Shown here: in pieces, positions 26,004-34,197 of the stretch | Position numbering within the stretch: the stretch's first letter is position 1 | How the letters are laid out: every line of letters begins with the position of its first letter | Assembly: GCA_036388675.1 (NCBI GenBank) | Contig: DASVRI010000030.1 | Span: 62,001-126,000 of the forward strand | From: DASVUS01 sp036388675 | GTDB taxonomy: Bacteria; Armatimonadota; Abditibacteriia; Abditibacteriales; Abditibacteriaceae | Direction: 5' to 3' | Length of the DNA: 64,000 bases | The notes under the pieces: generated by a model | Database searches by the model: none | Told to the model about the DNA's origin: nothing | The model's input: the letters and a program-made list of their open reading frames with translations, nothing else | Made by a program: the position numbers and the translations under genes

Positions 26004-26438
26004 ATGACCGTTTTGTTTTCGCCGCTCGGATTGGCTTATGGTTCGTTGTATTCGGCAATTCTTCTGGTGCGCCCGCAGCGGTTGATCGTTGTCACGTCGC
26101 AGCAGGCGCAGGTGGATCTGCACACTGCAGTCGATGCGGCACGTTTTTACCATAGTTCCTTTGAACTCGAAACGCACCTGCTGGACGACCCGTTGGCCGG
26201 ATTCGACGAAGGCCGCCGGCTGGCGCGGCATCTGGCCGCTTCTGCCGATGGTGACAACGTCGTGAACCTGACCGGCGGCACTACGGCGCTGCAAGATTGC
26301 GTGCGCTCGGTCGCCGACATTCTGCGCGCGCAGGGCCGCGATGTGCGCGAAGTCGCCGTAGTCGATCGCCGCGCCGCCAATGAACAACGACGCGTGCCGC
26401 TGGTTGTGGGCGAATTGGTCGAAGTGCCGCCGCTATAA
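26004..26438 (+). CDS. Standalone CARF-like Rossmann-fold protein
   Basis: 144 residues. Two signatures resemble CRISPR-associated Rossmann fold (CARF) domains: an N-terminal strand-loop-helix TVLFSPLGLAYGSLYSAILL then VRPQRLIVVTSQQA, and the later NVVNLTGGTTALQDCVRSVA, where NxTGGT is the nucleotide-binding loop seen in Card1/Csx-type proteins. After it comes a strand REVAVVDRRAANEQRR. There is no effector nuclease domain and no cas gene or CRISPR array in the window. If the assignment is right it could bind a cyclic oligonucleotide or act as a ring-nuclease-like protein; it may equally be an unrelated Rossmann protein. Weak Shine-Dalgarno. Confidence 0.55.
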   Translation: MTVLFSPLGLAYGSLYSAILLVRPQRLIVVTSQQAQVDLHTAVDAARFYHSSFELETHLLDDPLAGFDEGRRLARHLAASADGDNVVNLTGGTTALQDCVRSVADILRAQGRDVREVAVVDRRAANEQRRVPLVVGELVEVPPL

Positions 26439-26779
26439 ACCTTTTTGAATAGCCGCCGATCCAATCTGCATTGCAGATAGCTTTACTCGGAGCGTAAGTG
26501 CGGGTTTATTCGTTTATTCTCCAGTGAGCAAACAGCGCCCGGACGTTGTGCATTCTCCTACTCCTACATCAAGCTCTTTTCATTCCTCGCGCCCGCGTTC
26601 TCCCCGGACGGCTTAAACCCGGCTTGCCTATATGCCCGGACTCTGTCCATAATTCAGAAGGGAACGAAAACCGGCGCGCGCAGTCTTATTAGAAGACAAT
26701 TGAAACGGATGCGGAAGTCCGGCCTGTCGCATGGCCGGACTTTTCATCATCGGCGGGCGCCCAAAGCGAGTACTCATCC
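26439..26779 (+). other. Non-coding leader upstream of the Clp genes
   Basis: 341 bases without a convincing frame. It contains a terminator-like hairpin (26715-26744) 35 bases before the first Clp start and a GAGTACTC at 26768. No heat-shock CIRCE or CtsR operator was recognised. It may hold a small RNA or an attenuator. Confidence 0.5.
26715..26744 (+). terminator. Terminator-like hairpin ahead of the ClpN-only gene
   Basis: Arms AAGTCCGGCC (26715-26724) and GGCCGGACTT (26733-26742), loop 8 bases, followed by TTTT. Because it sits upstream of a start codon it would end an upstream transcript or act as an attenuator. Confidence 0.7.
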
Positions 26780-27499
26780 ATGTGGCAGCGGTTTACCGAA
26801 CGGGCGCGGCGCGTCATTTTGCTTGGCCAGGAAGAAGCCGGCAAGATGGGTAGCGGCCACGTCGGGACGGAGCATCTGCTGCTTGGTTTATTGACTGAGA
26901 GCGAAGGCGTCGCGGCGCAGATTCTTCACAAGATGGACGTGACCGCCGATTTCGTGCGTGCCGCCATCGAGGCGCGAGTTGCCACGCAAGACCGTCGCGG
27001 CTTCGATCCCAAGTTGACGCACGAGGCAAAGCGAGTACTCGAACTGGCGGCGGATGAGGCGCGTCGTATGCGCCACAACTACATCGGGACGGAGCACTTG
27101 CTGCTGGCGCTGTTGCGCGAACGCGATGATATGGCTGCCGAAATTCTGCTCGAAGTCGGGCTAAATCTGGCAGACATGCGCCAACAAGTGGTGGAATATC
27201 TGGGCACAGGTGTTGCGGATGAGCCGGTGCGCAAGCCAGGCCATCTCGCTCTGAAGTCGCAGACGCAGATTGATGTGAGTCCTGGTTTTCACACCTTGTT
27301 GTCGCTGGCCGCAAACAAGGCCCACGCGTCGGGCAGCGATACAGTTAATCTCTTGCATTTTCTGCAAGTGCTGTTAGAACCTGAAAACCAGACCGAGATG
27401 ACGTTGCTGAAAGAATGCGGCTTGGATGTTGAAAAACAACTCTTGGAATTGATACAGCGCCTTCATGCAGACGATGCAAATAGCGCTGAAAACAGTTGA
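26780..27499 (+). CDS. ClpC N-terminal-domain-only protein
   Basis: 239 residues. It carries the two Clp_N repeats (about 1-75 and 78-145) of ClpC, MWQRFTERARRVILLGQEEA and KRVLELAADEARRMRHNYIG, plus a third, more divergent helical repeat (about 165-230: FHTLLSLAANKAHASGSDTV), but no AAA ATPase module. It lies 79 bases upstream of full-length clpC. Two stretches are nearly identical in DNA to clpC (26789-26871 exactly; 27024-27111 with one difference) while the rest has diverged. It could act as an adaptor, decoy or substrate-recruiting partner of ClpC; this is inference. Confidence 0.85.
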   Translation: MWQRFTERARRVILLGQEEAGKMGSGHVGTEHLLLGLLTESEGVAAQILHKMDVTADFVRAAIEARVATQDRRGFDPKLTHEAKRVLELAADEARRMRHNYIGTEHLLLALLRERDDMAAEILLEVGLNLADMRQQVVEYLGTGVADEPVRKPGHLALKSQTQIDVSPGFHTLLSLAANKAHASGSDTVNLLHFLQVLLEPENQTEMTLLKECGLDVEKQLLELIQRLHADDANSAENS

Positions 27500-27578
27500 C
27501 ATAAACGTTTGGACGTAACACGTTGGTGACGTAAATGCCGGAAACTGTGTGTTAGAGTTAGGTTAAGGAGTATCGAAT

Positions 27579-30164
27579 ATGTGGCAACGGTTTACCGAAC
27601 GGGCGCGGCGCGTCATTTTGCTTGGCCAGGAAGAAGCCGGCAAGATGGGTAGCGGCCACGTCGGGACGGAACATTTACTACTGGGCTTGGTGAGCGAAAG
27701 CGAAGGCGTCGCCTCTCAGGTTCTGCAAAAGATGGGTGTCAGCCTGCAAAAAGTGCGGTCTGAAATCGCTCTGGAAGTCGAAGCCAGCGGCGAGACCAGC
27801 ACCGGCACTGAGCCCAAGCTGACGCCCAAGGCAAAGCGAGTACTCGAACTGGCGGCGGATGAGGCGCGTCGTATGCGTCACAACTACATCGGGACGGAGC
27901 ACTTGCTGCTGGCGCTCTTGCGCGAAAAAGACGGCCTGGCCGCCAAAGTTCTGCGCAAGCTGGGCCTCAACTTGGAAAAAGTGCGCACGCAGGTCATGGA
28001 ATATCTGGGCACCGAGTCGTCCGGTGGCGGCGAAAAGGCCGGCGCGGGCAGCGGCGAAAAGAGCAAAACGGGTCGCAGCCAGACACCGGCACTCGATTCG
28101 TTTGGCCGCGACATCAATCAGCTCGCCACCGAAGGCAAGCTCGATCCGGTGATCGGACGCCAGCCGCAAATCGACCGCACGATTCAGATTCTGTGCCGTC
28201 GCACCAAGAACAACCCCGTTCTCGTGGGTGAGCCGGGTGTCGGCAAAACCGCGATTGTGGAAGGTCTGGCGCAGCGCATCGTTTCGCGTGACGTGCCGGA
28301 GCCGCTGCTCGACAAGCGCCTGGTCGCACTCGACCTGGCCAGCGTCGTAGCGGGCACCAAGTATCGCGGCGAATTTGAAGAGCGCATGAAGCGCATCATG
28401 GCGGAGATCCGTGCTAGCAACGGCAAGATTATCGTCTTTATTGACGAGCTGCACACCATCATCGGTGCGGGCGCTGCCGAAGGCGCCATTGATGCCAGCA
28501 ACATGTTGAAGCCCGCCCTGGCGCGCGGCGAAATGCGTTGCATCGGCGCAACCACGCTCGATGAATACCGCAAGTACATCGAGAAGAGCGGCGCGTTGGA
28601 GCGTCGTTTTCAGATGGTGCTCGTGCCGGAGCCGACGCCGGAAGACGCTGTGGAAATCATGAAGGGCCTGCGTCCTCGTTACGAAGAGTTCCACCACGTG
28701 AAAATCACGGATGAAGCTCTTAAAGAGGCCGTCGATCTGTCGCAGCGTTATATCACGGCGCGCCAGTTGCCGGACAAGGCGATCGACCTCATCGACGAAG
28801 CCGGTTCTCGCGTCAAGCTGCAAATCGCGCTGCCTCCCAAAGAAGTACGCGAGCTGCAGAAAGAACTCGACGAGCTGAACACAGAAAAGGAATCGGCAGT
28901 CGAGAACGACGAATATGAAAAGGCTGCCGAACTGCGCGACCGTGCCAACGACCTGGAAACCCGCCTCGAAGCGGCAACCGCGGCGTGGCAGGAAACGCGC
29001 GGCGAAGAAGAAGATCAGCCAACCGTGACAAACGACGACATCGCCCACATTGTGAGCGAGTGGACTGGCGTTCCGGTGCGTCGCTTGACGGAAGAAGAGA
29101 CCAACAAGCTCTTGCGCATGGAAGACGAGTTGCATGGTCGCGTTATCGGTCAGGAAGAAGCGATCAAGGTCGTTTCGAAGGCGGTGCGTCGCGGACGTGC
29201 CGGTTTGAAAGACCCGAAGCGCCCGACCGGTGTGTTCATGTTCGTTGGCCCAACCGGTGTCGGTAAAACCGAGTTGGCGCGCAGCCTGGCCGACTTCCTC
29301 TTCGACGATGAGCAGGCTCTGGTGCGCATCGACATGAGCGAATACGCCGAGCACTTCAACGTGTCGCGCATGTTGGGTTCACCTCCCGGTTACGTCGGTT
29401 ACGATGAAGGCGGTCAGCTCACTGAAGCCGTGCGCCGCCGTCCTTACAGCGTCGTGCTGTTCGACGAAATCGAGAAGGCGCATCCCGATGTCTTCAACAC
29501 GCTGTTGCAGATTTTCGACGATGGTCGTCTGACCGATGCGCAGGGCCGCACCGTGGACTTCAAGAATACGGTTATCATCATGACCTCCAACGTCGGTATC
29601 GGCGACATGCAGAAGTCGGTTGGCTTCCGCAAGACCGGTGTCGAAGGCGACGAAGAGGCTGCTGATCGCGAAATGCGCAGCAAGGTGATGGATGCTTATT
29701 CACGCTTGTTCCGTCCCGAGTTCCGCAACCGTTTGGACGAAGTGATCGTGTTCCATCACTTGAGCCACGAGCAGATTCTACAGATCGTGCATCTGATGAT
29801 GAAGCGTGTGCAGGACGAAATTGGACGTCGCGATCTGAAGCTGGAATTGCTGCCCGCCGCCAAAGAGCTGCTGGCCAAGGAAGGCTACGACCGTGCATTC
29901 GGTGCCCGTCCGCTGCGTCGTGCGATTCAGCGTTTGATCGAAGATCCGTTGGCCGAGCGTCTGCTGATGGGCGACTTCAAAGCCGGCGATACGATTTACA
30001 TCGACGCGCAGAATGGCGAAACCGTCTTCACGACGGAGCCGCCGACTGAGCTTATTGATGGAATCGAAGCTGCAGCCGTCGCGAGCACTCCCGACGGTGA
30101 AGCGGGCGTCACCGAACCTTCCGAGGAAGATCGCGAACGCTTGTCGAAGATGATGGAAGACTAA
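27579..30164 (+). CDS. clpC: ClpC AAA+ unfoldase / ATPase subunit of Clp protease
   Basis: 861 residues, slightly longer than the usual 810-850. Order: two Clp_N repeats (1-145), linker, AAA-1 with GEPGVGKTAIVEGLAQ at about 217 and Walker B IIVFIDELHTIIGAG, a UVR/middle region ELQKELDELNTEKESAVEND, AAA-2 with GPTGVGKTELARSLA at about 557 and VVLFDEIEKAHPDV, then the D2-small domain ending with FGARPLRRAIQRLIEDPLAE. It unfolds proteins for ClpP in the cytoplasm. TTAAGGAG precedes the ATG. A long open antisense frame exists but is a codon-bias shadow. One GAGTACTC at 27838, read RVL. Confidence 0.97.
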   Translation: MWQRFTERARRVILLGQEEAGKMGSGHVGTEHLLLGLVSESEGVASQVLQKMGVSLQKVRSEIALEVEASGETSTGTEPKLTPKAKRVLELAADEARRMRHNYIGTEHLLLALLREKDGLAAKVLRKLGLNLEKVRTQVMEYLGTESSGGGEKAGAGSGEKSKTGRSQTPALDSFGRDINQLATEGKLDPVIGRQPQIDRTIQILCRRTKNNPVLVGEPGVGKTAIVEGLAQRIVSRDVPEPLLDKRLVALDLASVVAGTKYRGEFEERMKRIMAEIRASNGKIIVFIDELHTIIGAGAAEGAIDASNMLKPALARGEMRCIGATTLDEYRKYIEKSGALERRFQMVLVPEPTPEDAVEIMKGLRPRYEEFHHVKITDEALKEAVDLSQRYITARQLPDKAIDLIDEAGSRVKLQIALPPKEVRELQKELDELNTEKESAVENDEYEKAAELRDRANDLETRLEAATAAWQETRGEEEDQPTVTNDDIAHIVSEWTGVPVRRLTEEETNKLLRMEDELHGRVIGQEEAIKVVSKAVRRGRAGLKDPKRPTGVFMFVGPTGVGKTELARSLADFLFDDEQALVRIDMSEYAEHFNVSRMLGSPPGYVGYDEGGQLTEAVRRRPYSVVLFDEIEKAHPDVFNTLLQIFDDGRLTDAQGRTVDFKNTVIIMTSNVGIGDMQKSVGFRKTGVEGDEEAADREMRSKVMDAYSRLFRPEFRNRLDEVIVFHHLSHEQILQIVHLMMKRVQDEIGRRDLKLELLPAAKELLAKEGYDRAFGARPLRRAIQRLIEDPLAERLLMGDFKAGDTIYIDAQNGETVFTTEPPTELIDGIEAAAVASTPDGEAGVTEPSEEDRERLSKMMED

Positions 30165-30182
30165 TCAGAGTCTGATAGCTGT

Positions 30183-30221
30183 AAAAGGGCCGCAAACGGG
30201 AAACTGTTTGCGGCCCTTTTT
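30183..30221. terminator. clpC terminator
   Basis: Arms 30183-30197 and 30206-30220 (AAAAGGGCCGCAAAC), loop 8, followed by T-run. It lies 19 bases after the clpC stop. Confidence 0.9.
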
Positions 30222-30252
30222 CGCAACACAGCAGTCTCTCAAAGCTACACAC

Positions 30253-30318
30253 GAACCCGGAGCGTGAGCGACGGGCTTGTATGGACTACAAAGGGCTCGT
30301 CGCTCACGCTCCGGGTTC
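30253..30318. repeat. AACCCxxAGCGTGAGCG dispersed hairpin repeat, copy 1
   Basis: Arms 30253-30277 and 30293-30318 carry GAACCCGGAGCGTGAGCGAC against its complement, with small differences at the tip. The same design occurs at 56946-57012 with a related sequence (CCCCAAGCGTGAGCG). Such repeats are common in Planctomycetes-like genomes and give spurious translations such as NPKRERG. Confidence 0.75.
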
Positions 30319-30372
30319 GTATCACTCAGTTCTAGAACAGGATCATCTCCACACCACTTTTGCGATGCTACT

Positions 30373-32766
30373 ATGTCAATTAAGACCATGCATTTACACG
30401 TTCGTTCATTGAGCTTTGTGCTGTTGTTTGCAATCATCGCGAGTTCGCCACCAGTGCAGTCGCAAGAGACACGCAACGGCCCAATAGTTGTTCCCGCGGC
30501 ACCTGTGCCTGTTGTGATTCAGAAAACAGGTGCCGAACCGGTTAGCATCGTGGCTAATAGTGATTTTTTGCGTGGCGAAGAAAGTTGGGACGTGCCCAAC
30601 ACCGAGTACTCGGACAGCACGTTTATCGATGCCAATGCCGGCCCTTACACGCGTGCGCTGCGCGTGACAGCGCGTCCACCACAAGGTGCAAACCCGTGGG
30701 AGATCAGCCTGCGCCAGGACATTCCCGTGCCGCTGAAGAAAGACGACCCGCTGGTGTTAAAGCTGTGGGCGCGCAGCCCCGAATCGTTGCAAATTGGCGC
30801 TTTCGTGGAGCAGGCCGCCGCGCCTTACAATAAGTTGGTCAACGAAGTGGTTAAGCTGTCGCCGCAATGGACAGAGTATGAAGTGCGCGGCCAAAGCGAC
30901 GCTGATTACCCGACCGGCAGCGCGCACGTTGTGTTCCACATGGGACATGGGCGGGGCATTATCGAAGTGGCCGGTGTGCGCCTGTTCAATCCCAATGCGC
31001 CTGTTGTGGCTTTAGCGCGTTCGACGGCTTCCCCGGAGAAACCCGAATCACTGGTTGAAAACGGCACCTTCGAGCAGCCGTTGCAGGGCAACTGGAATTG
31101 GGGCGATGGCGCGCCGATTCAGTCGCAAGTTGTTGAGGCGAACATTAACAACCCCGACGCGCGCGAGTACTCGAAAGCGCTGCGCCTGACCGTCACCCCC
31201 GGCCCGCAAGCGCAGCCTTGGAGCGTGCAGGTGGGGCAGCCCGTGCGCCAGTTCGTCGGGCGCAATGATGCGGTTTATTTTCGCGGTTGGATGCGCAGCC
31301 CGACGCGCACTCGCATCGGTGTGATTTACGAAATGGGGCGCGAGCCACACACCAAGTATCTGCGCGAAGTCGTGAAGCTGACGCCGGAGTGGAAAGAGTA
31401 TCGCTTTCTGGGTTACGTCGATCAGCCATTTCAATCCGAGGAATCGCAGTTCAAGTTCTTCCTGGGCTATGAACCGGGCACGGTGGAAATCGCGGGCGTG
31501 CGCCTTGAAAACTATGGCATCGCGCCGGAGAATTTATTTACCACTACGACCGATTGGTATGGCGGCGTCGAAGTGTCGGACGCATGGCGCAAGCCCGCAC
31601 TGGAGCGTATTGAAAAGATTCGCAAGGGCGACATCCGAGTACTCGTGACCGATGCCACGGGCAGGCCAGTGCCCGACTCCACCGTGAGCATCGAACAAAA
31701 ACGCCACCTTTTCCGCTTTGGTTCGGCTGTTGTGGCGGGCCGCCTGACCGACACCAGCAACCCGGACAACTTGCGTTATCAGGCCGAAGTGAAGCGCCTG
31801 TTCAACACTGTTGTCTTTGAAAACGACATGAAGTGGCCGCAGTCGGACAACAATATGCAGAACATAGCACGTGTCGAGAAAGCTCTGGAGTGGCTTCGCG
31901 CCAACAACATTGCGGTGCGTGGCCATAACCTGGTGTGGGGCAGCGAACGCTATATGCCCGAGCGCACCCGCAGTCTGTCTGCCGAAGAGTTGGCCAAAGT
32001 CGTTGAGGAGCGCACGCGCGCCTTCGCGGGCCGTTTCAAAGGCCAGATTTACACGTGGGATGTGGTGAACGAAGCCGCGACCAACACCTGGTTATGGGAG
32101 AAAATTGGCTGGGCCAACTTTGCCGACACCTACAAGTGGGCGCGCGAAGCCGACCCCAACGCGTTGCTGGCCTACAACGATTATGACATGGTGAACGAGG
32201 CGGCCAGCGGCGGCAATCAGCGCAAGATAGTGAAGCAGCGCATCGAATATTTGCTGGATAACGGGGCGCCGCTCGACATCATCGGCGATCAGGCGCACAT
32301 GGGTGTGCCGCTGACGCCCATCAGCCGCGTACTCGAAATTACCGATGAGTTGGCTCAATACGGCAAGCGCATCGAGTTCACCGAATTAGACCTCGGCGTC
32401 AAAGACGACAAGCTGCACGGCGAGTATGTGCGCGACTTCCTCATCGCGGCCTTCTCGCACCCATCAGTAGATGCCGTGATTCAGTGGGGTTTCTGGGAAA
32501 ATGCGCACTGGCGTGCCCGGGACGGCGGCGCCATGTTCCGCAAAGATTGGAGCAAGCGTCCAGCGCAGGAAGCCTACGAAGACCTGGTGCTGAACCAGTG
32601 GTGGACACGCGCCACGGGCAAAGCCGACGCGCAGGGCACCTACGCCACGCGCGCCTTCTACGGCACGCACACCATTACAGTCGAGCAGGGTGGCCGCAAA
32701 ACGACACAAGAAGTGCAACTGCTGCCCGGCAAAGCAGGAACAGTGACCATCAAGTTGGCGCAGTAA
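30373..32766 (+). CDS. Secreted GH10 endo-1,4-beta-xylanase with two carbohydrate-binding modules
   Basis: 797 residues from the ATG at 30373. The signal peptide is LSFVLLFAIIASSPPVQSQ. Two family 4/9-type binding modules follow: one around NSDFLRGEESWDVPNTEYSD to VEVAGVRLF-like IIEVAGVRLFN, and a second from VENGTFEQPLQGNWNWGDGA to TVEIAGVRLEN. Then the GH10 barrel: FRFGSAVVAGRLTD, ENDMKWPQSD, RGHNLVWGSERYMP, TWDVVNEAATNTW (acid/base Glu, about residue 565) and IEFTELDLGV (nucleophile Glu, about residue 670), ending QWGFWENAHWR. It cleaves xylan outside the cell. Three GAGTACTC sites. Confidence 0.95.
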   Translation: MSIKTMHLHVRSLSFVLLFAIIASSPPVQSQETRNGPIVVPAAPVPVVIQKTGAEPVSIVANSDFLRGEESWDVPNTEYSDSTFIDANAGPYTRALRVTARPPQGANPWEISLRQDIPVPLKKDDPLVLKLWARSPESLQIGAFVEQAAAPYNKLVNEVVKLSPQWTEYEVRGQSDADYPTGSAHVVFHMGHGRGIIEVAGVRLFNPNAPVVALARSTASPEKPESLVENGTFEQPLQGNWNWGDGAPIQSQVVEANINNPDAREYSKALRLTVTPGPQAQPWSVQVGQPVRQFVGRNDAVYFRGWMRSPTRTRIGVIYEMGREPHTKYLREVVKLTPEWKEYRFLGYVDQPFQSEESQFKFFLGYEPGTVEIAGVRLENYGIAPENLFTTTTDWYGGVEVSDAWRKPALERIEKIRKGDIRVLVTDATGRPVPDSTVSIEQKRHLFRFGSAVVAGRLTDTSNPDNLRYQAEVKRLFNTVVFENDMKWPQSDNNMQNIARVEKALEWLRANNIAVRGHNLVWGSERYMPERTRSLSAEELAKVVEERTRAFAGRFKGQIYTWDVVNEAATNTWLWEKIGWANFADTYKWAREADPNALLAYNDYDMVNEAASGGNQRKIVKQRIEYLLDNGAPLDIIGDQAHMGVPLTPISRVLEITDELAQYGKRIEFTELDLGVKDDKLHGEYVRDFLIAAFSHPSVDAVIQWGFWENAHWRARDGGAMFRKDWSKRPAQEAYEDLVLNQWWTRATGKADAQGTYATRAFYGTHTITVEQGGRKTTQEVQLLPGKAGTVTIKLAQ

Positions 32767-32774
32767 ATTAAAGC

Positions 32775-32826
32775 CAAACGCAAGAAGCGAGTACTCCCTG
32801 ATTGGAGTACTCGCTTCTTGCGTTTG
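32775..32826. terminator. Perfect 23-bp hairpin carrying two GAGTACTC palindromes
   Basis: Arms 32775-32797 and 32804-32826 (CAAACGCAAGAAGCGAGTAC and on), loop of 6 bases. Each arm contains the GAGTACTC octamer. It lies 9 bases after the xylanase stop and before the convergent cupin gene, so it probably terminates transcription from both sides. Confidence 0.8.
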
Positions 32827-32842
32827 ATGAGATTTTACGTTT

Positions 32843-32912
32843 GTAGGGGTGCACGGCGTGCGCCCTCATCCTGGGATCGACGGACATCAGGGCGCATGCC
32901 ATGCGCCCCTAC
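32843..32912. repeat. GTAGGGGxGC dispersed inverted repeat, copy 1
   Basis: Arms from GTAGGGGTGCACGGCGTGCG (32843) to ATGCCATGCGCCCCTAC (ending 32912). Related blocks lie at 38763-38828 and 56815-56891. Non-coding; a widely distributed repeat type. Confidence 0.65.
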
Positions 32913-32956
32913 CGCGCAACACCAGGAGACAACTGCAACGAAATCGGCTTTACTTA

Positions 32957-33316
32957 TCAGTCGAACCACTCGTCGGTTGGGTCGAAGGCGGGAATGGGAA
33001 TGTTGACGATTTTCATCTTGCCGACGGCGCGGTGTCGGCAGCCGGGTTGGATGAGAATGCTGGTCAGAGGTTTCACCGGGATCATGTCGCCATCCAGTTC
33101 CATGAAGCCTTCGCCTTCGAGGATGAGGTAAATCTCGGTCAATCTCTTGTGGTAATGCGTTTGCGCGTCTTCCTGAATATCCACCATGTGCAGCGTCGCG
33201 ACATCGTTTCCGGGTTGAACAAAGGCGCGCCGCGAAAAGCCGCACGGGCATTTGACGGCATCAATCTCGTCCATTTGCGCGATGGTGTAATTCCTGGTGG
33301 CTGTTTCGGTTGTCAT
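32957..33316 (-). CDS. Cupin-domain protein
   Basis: 119 residues. Conserved double-stranded beta-helix with metal-binding motif 1 THYHKRLTEIYLILEGEGF (HxH...E) and motif 2 PGCRHRAVGK. Small cupins of this type bind a divalent metal and act as isomerases, epimerases or regulators of sugar metabolism. Its ATG overlaps the stop of the upstream epimerase-like gene by 4 bases (ATGA), and AAGGAG precedes it, so it is translationally coupled and belongs to the 3-gene operon running to 35220. Confidence 0.88.
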   Translation of the reverse strand: MTTETATRNYTIAQMDEIDAVKCPCGFSRRAFVQPGNDVATLHMVDIQEDAQTHYHKRLTEIYLILEGEGFMELDGDMIPVKPLTSILIQPGCRHRAVGKMKIVNIPIPAFDPTDEWFD

Positions 33317-34158
33317 GTTTTGGCTCCTTCGCTTTCAACGGCGGCGATAATGCGGCGTAGATACGCCACTTCCTCCCCGAGTACTCGTGTGCGTGCCGCT
33401 TCTTCAGTATCGTGATAAAACGCCATGAAGACGAGCGTCCCGCTGAAATTGTTGGTGTGCAAGGCGCGTAGCAGCGTCTTCCAATTGGTGACGCCCTCCC
33501 CAAGTGGCGCCCAGTTGCGACGCCAGCCTTTATCGTCGTCACTTGCGTGACTCATGTCACGCACCAACGCCGTATCTTTCACGCCCACTGCGGAAAGATA
33601 CGGCCCCAGCAATTCGACAGAGCGTTTCCAATCTTCAAAGCCTTCAAACGCCTGATTGCCTGCATCAAGTTCCACACTGATAGCTTCCGGCGGCAGGCCG
33701 TCCACCAGCGCGAAGGCGGCACTGGGGCTGGAAACCAGCGTGTGATGATGCAGTTGATTTACCGCACGCACGCCGAACTTTTGGCACCACGGCGCCAGCG
33801 TCTCCAACTGACGACGCACCTCGCGCAGAGCGCTTTTGATGTCGCGTTCTCCTGCATGAAAATGATTCAAGCGAAAGTTGCGGATGCCACATTCGGCAAA
33901 GGCAGCCAAAATCTCCGGCTGCCGCATAATGTCGGCGGCGTGCAGATCGGTCGTTGCGAAATGCACCTGAATTCCGTATTCGCGCATGGCGGCGACAAAG
34001 CGCGGCGCATTGCGTGCCACAGTTGCCGGCTCGCACCAGTAGCCGTCGCGCACCACAAGATTAACAGTGTCGAGTCCGGTGTGGCGCACCAGTTCCGCTA
34101 ATTGTTGCGGCGAGTACTCGCGATAGAACTTCGGAAACAGGCTGAATGTGATATTCAT
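33313..34158 (-). CDS. Sugar phosphate isomerase/epimerase (xylose isomerase-like TIM barrel)
   Basis: 281 residues from MNITFSLFPKFYREYS; the frame opens at 34197, directly after the previous gene's stop, but conserved sequence starts here. Barrel features: DTVNLVVRDGYWCEPATVAR, FRLNHFHAGERDIKSALREV, VRAVNQLHHHTLVSSPSAAF, ISVELDAGNQAFEG (metal-ligand Glu and Asp), VGVKDTALVRD, PLGEGVTNWK. Probably isomerises a sugar phosphate or inositol derivative. Middle gene of a cupin / isomerase / dehydrogenase operon, consistent with catabolism of a sugar acid. Confidence 0.85.
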   Translation of the reverse strand: MNITFSLFPKFYREYSPQQLAELVRHTGLDTVNLVVRDGYWCEPATVARNAPRFVAAMREYGIQVHFATTDLHAADIMRQPEILAAFAECGIRNFRLNHFHAGERDIKSALREVRRQLETLAPWCQKFGVRAVNQLHHHTLVSSPSAAFALVDGLPPEAISVELDAGNQAFEGFEDWKRSVELLGPYLSAVGVKDTALVRDMSHASDDDKGWRRNWAPLGEGVTNWKTLLRALHTNNFSGTLVFMAFYHDTEEAARTRVLGEEVAYLRRIIAAVESEGAKT

Positions 34159-34197
34159 CGAGTGCGTGTCCTGAGCAGTACGCGCCAGGTGATACAT

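Noticed and set aside
27678..29354. 558-codon open frame antisense to clpC
   Set aside because: It mirrors clpC codon bias (GC-rich third positions), has no ribosome site and the product has no domain signature.
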